From: Pseudovibrio sp. JCM 19062
GTDB lineage: Bacteria > Pseudomonadota > Alphaproteobacteria > Rhizobiales > Stappiaceae
Assembly (NCBI GenBank): GCA_001310715.1
Contig: BAXV01000016.1
Coordinates: forward strand, 1 to 63,226
Direction of reading: 5' to 3'
DNA length: 63,226 nucleotides
Numbering within the stretch: the first letter of the stretch is position 1; the number at the start of each line of letters is the position of its first letter. The notes beneath the pieces were generated by a model. It was not told where the DNA came from, did not search any database, and saw only the letters and a program-made list of their open reading frames with translations. A program made the translations under genes and the position numbers. Of this stretch, positions 60,838 to 63,226 are shown one piece after another.

Positions 60838-62696
60838 ATGTCTTACAAGCTCCTACGGTATCTAGCCGCATTTTTTATGGTTCTGGCATTCGTACTGCCT
60901 TCTCATCAGGTTATGGCGCATCCTCATATGTTTGTGGAGGCGCGTGCTGAGCTGGTGTTTGATGATGACGGGTACCTGACGCATATCCGACATAGATGGT
61001 TGTTTGATGATCTATATACAGCCTATGCGACACAGGGGCTGGACACCAACAGGAACGGAATTCTGGAGGAAAGCGAGCTTGCAGTGCTTGCTGAAAGCAA
61101 TCTTCAAGGGCTTAAAGATTATGGCTACTTTACCTTCGGTGATGACAGCCAAATAGAGATAGATTTTTCTGCGCCGTTAGAGTCTTCCATGAGGATGGTA
61201 CAGGTCGACTTAGATGACTATTGGCTGATTAGTGATGAGGACCGTCAGGCGATCGCCGAGGACATTGCAGCCGGACGAAGCAAACCGGTCACTGGTCCTG
61301 TATCTCTGGTTGAGTTCAATTTTACTCTGCCGCTAAAAGAGAAGGTCAAGGCTGACAAGCCGATCACACTGGATGTTTATGATCCCACATACTACATCGA
61401 TTTTAAGTGGGACAAGATGGGGGTGGCGGTGACGCTGGACAATGCCCCCGGAAACTGCTCGATTCACCTAGTACATCCACCAGAACTAAACGGGCAGATT
61501 GCAGCGCAGTTGGCAACAATTGACGCTGACAAACGCGATATTCCCGATGAGCTGCGCAATTACACCGAGACGCTCGTTAATCAGGTGGTTCTGACTTGTG
61601 ATGAGGTCGCGTCGGGCGCTGCGTCCGGCGGGACTGGTCGTAACACCGGCAGTACAAAGTTTGTCTACGAGATCTCTCCTGAGGCTTCAGTTGAAAGCCC
61701 GCCTCAATCTGCTGAGCAGGCCGTTTTGGGGCTTGCGCAGGGCGGTGCTCCTATGTCTCTGTCTTCCATCACCGTGCCCGAAAACATCGCAAGGACTGAT
61801 GTTCGCAGCCCAAGTATGAATATTATCCAGCAGGGTATGACAAGCCTTGCCCAGCTGCAGAACGAGTTCTACCTCAAGCTTACAAATGCGCTGAGGAATT
61901 TCCGAAATAATCCGTCTGCGGGCTGGCTTCTTATGTTGCTCAGCTTTGCTTATGGCGTGTTCCACGCGGCCGGGCCGGGTCATGGTAAGGCGATAATCTC
62001 CTCCTATGTGATTGCGGATGACCAGACACTGAAGAAAGGCATTGTGCTGTCCTTTGCGTCTGCGTTGGCGCAGGCTATGACTGCAATTGTCTTGGTTGGT
62101 GGTGCCGGTGTCCTGTTGCGCCTGACCAGTGTGGCGATCAGTTCGACAGCGCGCTGGTTTGAGCTTGGCTCCTATACACTTGTCTCCCTGCTTGGATTAT
62201 ATCTGGTCTGGCAGCGCGTTCTGAAGCCGTGGTTTATGAGTAAACCCGCCTCAAGCTGTGGTCATCACCATGCAGGCACAAAGAACACGGCGGATCCTGT
62301 TCCAGTTGTGGACATGCACATGCACCAGACCCGAGGATGGTTGAAGACAGTGCGATGACACTAACTAGCATCTGGTCCATTATTCTGGCTGTTGGACTGC
62401 GTCCGTGTACGGGAGCCTTGGTTGTTCTGGCCTTTGCCTTTTCGCAGGGCATGGTGTGGGCCGGTGTGGCGTCTACACTGGTGATGGCGCTGGGAACGGG
62501 CATCACGGTTTCTATTCTGGCAAGCCTTGCCGTGCTTTCACGCGATGTTGCTTTGCGGATCTGGGGTGCTGAAAGCTTGGCAGGTACGCGTATCCTGCGT
62601 GGTTTTGAGGTGGCTGGGGCTGTTACCATCTTGCTCATGGGCACGTTGATGCTGGTGGCTGCGCTTAACGGTGGTGGTGCTGCGGCTCTGTACTAG
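60838..62696 (+). CDS. DUF1007-NicO fusion, nickel/cobalt efflux protein (frameshift near 62290)
   Basis: A secreted DUF1007 domain fused to a NicO/RcnA-like membrane transporter. The signal peptide ends HQVMA, followed by HPHMFVEARAELVFDDDGYL, the DUF1007 start. LDTNRNGILEESEL near residue 63 is an EF-hand-like calcium loop. The membrane part includes LLSFAYGVFHAAGPGHGKAI, with the conserved His-containing HAAGPGHGKA motif. A His-rich cytoplasmic stretch (CGHHHAGTK) comes before a shift near 62290. The frame resumes CGHAHAPDPRMVEDS and IILAVGLRPCTGALVVLAFA, ending at 62696. Restored length is about 619 residues. Export of Ni or Co is inferred from the family. Confidence 0.88.
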
Positions 62697-63226
62697 ATTC
62701 GTTCAACTCGGGAGTGGGCTGAATGAAAAGTGCATGTAAGAATTGCTCCCCAACCCTCTCAAGAGCCTGATCTGGAGAAAAGTGCGCGATATCGTTAACG
62801 GGTGAAATTTAGCGATACTACGCCCGGTTATGCTGGCCTCATTGCGGGTCGCTGTATCCTCGTAGAAAAAGTTGCGACTACATTGAGAAAATCACCAGTA
62901 TGGGGTCTTGCTGCGGTGCCCATTTGGGGTGATTGGGCGCTTCTATGCGTAAACGTGTAGACTGTAAGAAATCTAGATTCAATTATATCTAAAATGTTGC
63001 AATACCAAGAGCACACTGGGTTTTTCTTTGTGTTGCTTAGGGGATTCTTGCTGACCTTGCAGGCTTCTCTCCTATAATATTGCGCAGTTCTTGGTCGTGA
63101 AATAAATAGTTACAATCGCGGCATTTCGGGATCGATTGTTAGCCTTGTTGATGGCTGTTTTCTACAAAAATTACGTTGACTACTTGGCGGTTGATTTTGG
63201 TTGAAAACGTATTGATGAGGTGCGCT
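62697..63226. other. Gene-free end of the window
   Basis: No gene is clearly supported. A plus-strand GTG frame at 62802-62960 encodes 52 residues ending PVWGLAAVPIWGDWALLCVN, with no recognised family and no good ribosome-binding sequence. A minus-strand frame covers the same bases. After about 63000 the sequence is AT-rich. Confidence 0.4.

Noticed and set aside
62802..62960. A 52-residue plus-strand frame near the window end
   Set aside because: Trp- and Ala-rich C-terminus is curious, but there is no family match or ribosome-binding sequence, and the same bases hold a minus-strand frame of equal merit.
1..63226. CRISPR arrays, prophage or toxin-antitoxin modules
   Set aside because: No regularly spaced repeats, no phage structural or integrase genes, and no paired small toxin/antitoxin genes were found.

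Overview
The window looks like chromosomal DNA of an alphaproteobacterium. The strongest pointers are the hemC-hemD-mic60-hemY cluster divergent from tsaD, a CarD regulator next to a 7Fe ferredoxin, an S4 protein and a SUV3-like helicase, an alphaproteobacterial-type pyruvate carboxylase, and short palindromic intergenic repeats of the kind common in Hyphomicrobiales. A marine Pseudovibrio/Stappiaceae-like organism fits the gene content and moderate GC, but that placement is inference. No phage, plasmid backbone, rRNA, insertion sequence or CRISPR array is visible.

The window carries about 50 apparent single-base frameshifts, many in homopolymers, in genes that should be intact or essential (tsaD, hemC, hemD, carD, fdxA, pyc). 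Reading across each shift restores the expected family sequence. I therefore annotate these genes as single CDS and treat the shifts as probable sequencing or assembly errors, not as pseudogenes.

Layout. 1-8.6 kb: gpsA (partial), a Nudix hydrolase and tsaD on the minus strand, divergent from hemC-hemD-mic60-hemY (tetrapyrrole synthesis plus a mitofilin-like inner membrane protein). 8.7-15.4 kb: tRNA-Thr, a sugar epimerase and a Gfo/Idh/MocA oxidoreductase, L-lactate dehydrogenase, tRNA-Arg, a secreted nuclease-like protein and an M48 lipoprotein protease. 15.7-20.7 kb (minus): helicase, S4 protein, fdxA, carD. 21.6-27.1 kb: a LuxR-type AHL receptor without a luxI, pyruvate carboxylase, an acetate uptake transporter. 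27.1-31.7 kb: a glutamine amidotransferase, a TerB-like protein, a large AsmA protein. 31.8-36.9 kb: a two-subunit molybdopterin oxidoreductase with a divergent TetR regulator, then a CYTH-CHAD protein. 37.2-42.3 kb: copper P-type ATPase, LysR, methyltransferase and two small proteins. 42.6-47.9 kb: a complete peptide ABC transporter operon. 48.2-55.3 kb: ArsC-like protein, creatininase-family amidohydrolase, a secreted protein with a caspase-like His/Cys pattern, an orphan ABC ATPase, MarR and LacI regulators, an Inh-type protease inhibitor. 55.7-62.7 kb: a His-rich CobW GTPase with a WD40 partner, a DUF2937 protein, LysR, leucine/valine-type dehydrogenase and a DUF1007-NicO nickel/cobalt exporter fusion.

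Most genes are housekeeping or metabolic. The items most worth a second look are the caspase-like secreted protein at 50.2 kb, several structured gene-free stretches (1.1, 16.6 and 48.7 kb), two families of palindromic repeats, a possible 32-residue membrane protein at 54.2 kb, and an FNR-type site upstream of the copper ATPase.
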